A DNA stretch of 16,390 nt, taken from NCBI GenBank assembly GCA_964563495.1, contig CAZLYK010000128.1:1-16390 (forward strand), in the 5' to 3' direction. The position numbers and the translations under genes were made by a program. Each line of letters begins with the position of its first letter. Positions within the stretch are counted from its first letter, which is position 1. Of the stretch, positions 14,873 to 16,390 are shown piece by piece. The DNA comes from CAZLYK01 sp964563495. Lineage in GTDB: Bacteria; Acidobacteriota; Blastocatellia; RBC074. Under the pieces are notes generated by a model. It ran no database searches, was not told where the DNA came from, and saw only the letters and a list, made by a program, of their open reading frames with translations.

Positions 14873-14956
14873 ACAGGATGGACAGGATTTTTGCAGGATT
14901 AAACAAGACATCTTGTTTAATCCTGCAAAAATCCTGTCCATCCTGTCTATTTCTTC
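14863..14956. repeat. Perfect 94-base palindrome (46-bp arms) between galU and serS, full AATAGACAGG-family element
   Basis: Arms 14863-14908 and 14911-14956 are exact reverse complements around CA. Each arm reads from its outer end GAAGAAATAGACAGGATGG, then a T-rich part, then GCAGGATTAAACAAGA. The galU stop (TAG, 14870-14872) and the serS stop (TAG on -, 14947-14949) are at equivalent places in the two arms, and both proteins end in Lys-Lys encoded by the arms. It probably acts as a bidirectional terminator or transcript 3' stem for the convergent genes. It is the most symmetric copy of the dispersed repeat. Confidence 0.92.
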
Positions 14957-16242
14957 GTGATCGAATCGATTCCGAGGTAAGGTATAAGGGCCTTGGGCGT
15001 TCTGACCGAACCATCGGCCTGTTGATAGTTCTCGAGAATTGCCAGCCATGTGCGTCCCACCGCCAGCCCCGACCCATTCAAGGTGTGAACGAACTCGGTC
15101 TTCGATTTGCCGTCGCGTTTGAAGCGAATCTGCGCGCGGCGAGCCTGGAAAGCCTCGCAATTCGAACACGAAGAGATCTCGCGATAGGTGTTCTGGCTGG
15201 GTAGCCAGACCTCTATGTCGTAGGTCTTGGCCGAAGAGAACCCGGTGTCGCCCGTCGAGAGCGTGACCACGCGATATGGCAGTTCGAGCAGCTGGAGCAC
15301 TCTTTCGGCATGTTGAGTCAGCTCTTCGAGCGCCGCGTAGGAATCTTCCGGTCTGGTCAGCTTGACCAGCTCGACTTTGTCGAATTGGTGCTGGCGAATC
15401 AAACCCCGAACATCCCGTCCGTAACTGCCCGCTTCGGAGCGGAAACATGGTGTGTAGGCGGTATAGCTGATCGGCAGATCCTTCTCATTCAGAATTTCAT
15501 CGCGATGTAGATTGGTCAACGGGACTTCGGCCGTCGGAACCAGGTAGAAGTTGCGATCATCGGTCAATTTAAAGAGGTCGGCCTCGAACTTCGGCAGCTG
15601 GCCGGTTCCGAAGAGCGTATCGGCGTTGACGATAAACGGCGGCAGGACTTCGCGGTACCCGTGCTCTTTGGTGTGAAGGTCGAGCATGAAATTGATCAGC
15701 GCGCGCTCCAGCCTGGCGCCCAGGCCGCTCATGACGGAAAAACGCGTGCCGGTGACCTTGGTCGCACGTTCCAGATCGAGAATACCCAGACCGCTGCCCA
15801 GATCGACGTGATCTTTCGGGTCGAAACCTTCCGCTTTGAAATCGCGTGGAGTTCCCCACCGCCGGACCTCCAGATTGGCCGATTCATCCTTGCCGGCCGG
15901 GACCGATTCGTGCGGCAGGTTTGGAACGCCGACCAGTATCGCACGGAACTGGTTCTCCAGATCGTCCAGGCGCGCTTCGACCGCTTTGGCCTTATCTGCA
16001 ATGCCGCGCGATTCGACCTTAACGGTTTCGGCCTCCTCCTTTTTGCCCTCGCGCATCAACGCGCCGACCTCTTTGCTCATGCGGTTGGAGGCGGCGTTCA
16101 GATCATCCCGCTCGCGAATCAATGAGCGGCGCTCGAGATCGAGCCTGGAAAAATCCTCGAGCAGCTTGAGATCGAAGTTTCGGGTCGCCAGTTTTTCGCG
16201 AACAAGATCGAGATGGTCGCGGACATAATTGAGATCGAGCAT
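14947..16242 (-). CDS. serS: Seryl-tRNA synthetase
   Basis: This class II aminoacyl-tRNA synthetase charges tRNA-Ser (and tRNA-Sec where present) with serine. The 431-residue length is typical. The N-terminal tRNA-binding arm, an antiparallel coiled coil, spans about 28-105 and is rich in Arg, Glu and Lys. The catalytic domain shows the TAEVPLTN serine-binding segment (237-244), motif 2 FRSEAGSYGRDVRGLIRQHQ (267-286), EISSCSNCEAFQARR (355-369) and motif 3 NGSGLAVGRTWLAILENYQ (389-407). I chose the ATG at 16242 because AAAGGA lies six bases upstream and MLDLNYVRDH is the usual family start. An in-frame ATG at 16269 would add nine residues. The gene is convergent with galU, its stop is inside the shared palindrome, and it has its own promoter. 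No T-box leader is seen. Confidence 0.97.
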   Translation of the reverse strand: MLDLNYVRDHLDLVREKLATRNFDLKLLEDFSRLDLERRSLIRERDDLNAASNRMSKEVGALMREGKKEEAETVKVESRGIADKAKAVEARLDDLENQFRAILVGVPNLPHESVPAGKDESANLEVRRWGTPRDFKAEGFDPKDHVDLGSGLGILDLERATKVTGTRFSVMSGLGARLERALINFMLDLHTKEHGYREVLPPFIVNADTLFGTGQLPKFEADLFKLTDDRNFYLVPTAEVPLTNLHRDEILNEKDLPISYTAYTPCFRSEAGSYGRDVRGLIRQHQFDKVELVKLTRPEDSYAALEELTQHAERVLQLLELPYRVVTLSTGDTGFSSAKTYDIEVWLPSQNTYREISSCSNCEAFQARRAQIRFKRDGKSKTEFVHTLNGSGLAVGRTWLAILENYQQADGSVRTPKALIPYLGIDSITKK

Positions 16243-16286
16243 AAAACATCCTTTCGAATAAAAGTGCAAAAGGGGCGGAAATCAAC

Positions 16287-16315
16287 AAAGTACGCATCGC
16301 CTCTGGAGGTGTCAA
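16287..16315 (-). promoter_or_regulatory. Sigma70-type promoter for serS
   Basis: On the - strand a consensus -35 TTGACA (16310-16315) is followed after exactly 17 bases by TACTTT (16287-16292). The start would be near 16280, giving a leader of about 38 bases. The -35 box ends two bases from the dispersed repeat at 16318, which may mark the edge of the promoter. Confidence 0.6.
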
Positions 16316-16317
16316 GA

Positions 16318-16390
16318 AAATAGACAGGATTGACAGGATTTCCGGAGGATTAGACAGGATCTCTTTCCGCCTTGGCTTTGATCCTGTTTA
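16318..16390 (+). repeat. AATAGACAGG-family repeat, cut by the window end
   Basis: AAATAGACAGGATTGACAGG and GGATTAGACAGGAT (to about 16360) form the left arm. A short non-repeat stretch follows, then ATCCTGTTTA at 16381-16390, which looks like the start of the right arm. The element therefore continues past the window. It sits just upstream of the serS promoter. Confidence 0.7.

Noticed and set aside
14863..14956. CRISPR-like array from the repeated ATCCTGT units
   Set aside because: The units are 9-11 bases, adjacent without unique spacers, arranged as a palindrome, and no cas gene is present.
14550..15077. Long - strand frames running through the Ns and the palindrome
   Set aside because: They exist only because the Ns have no stop codons and the frame is antisense to galU and the repeat.
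16243..16286. T-box leader for serS
   Set aside because: Only about 38 bases separate the predicted transcription start from the ATG, with no T-box sequence or antiterminator.

Overview
The window reads as a chromosomal stretch from a moderately high-GC, Gram-negative-type bacterium, most likely an environmental genome or metagenome assembly since it contains a scaffold gap. Several traits together would fit Acidobacteriota, perhaps the Blastocatellia side: a Tat-exported sugar isomerase/epimerase-like protein, a secreted TPR protein, a MoxR-like ATPase paired with a VWA protein, and intergenic AATAGACAGG repeats. This is inference from gene style; there is no rRNA or other taxonomic marker here.

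Layout from left to right. (1) A small membrane-anchored glycine-zipper protein ending in a strong hairpin (15-617). (2) A + strand cluster of a MoxR/Mg-chelatase-like AAA+ ATPase, a VWA-domain partner and a Maf nucleotide pyrophosphatase (816-4361). It converges on ribA (GTP cyclohydrolase II, - strand) across a perfect bidirectional hairpin holding both stop codons. (3) A divergent promoter pair between ribA and a large multi-pass membrane protein resembling GT-C glycosyltransferases (5218-7152), which ends in a second copy of the same hairpin. (4) priA (7229-9706). (5) A Tat-signal TIM-barrel isomerase/epimerase-like protein followed closely by a long exported TPR protein (9824-13306). (6) A 568-base gene-poor interval with a good promoter and several small hairpins, then galU (13875-14872), broken by a 100-N gap. 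(7) serS on the - strand (14947-16242), convergent with galU across a perfect 46-bp-arm palindrome.

Most genes are housekeeping: riboflavin synthesis, replication restart, UDP-glucose synthesis, serine tRNA charging and nucleotide-pool or septum functions. The least ordinary signal is in the DNA between them. A degenerate palindromic repeat with termini AAATAGACAGG...CCTGTCTATTT recurs at about seven places (near 758, 2306, 3776, 9713, 10698, 14863 and 16318). It often abuts or supplies stop codons, in one case reads into the N-terminus of a protein, and in another may have decayed into a promoter -10 box. A second, unrelated hairpin family (AATAAAGATCCCCGCCGC...) occurs twice and also carries gene stop codons.

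The N gap in galU is probably not missing sequence: 55 identical bases flank it on both sides, so collapsing them restores an intact 280-residue enzyme. I saw no CRISPR array, tRNA, rRNA, integrase or transposase gene.
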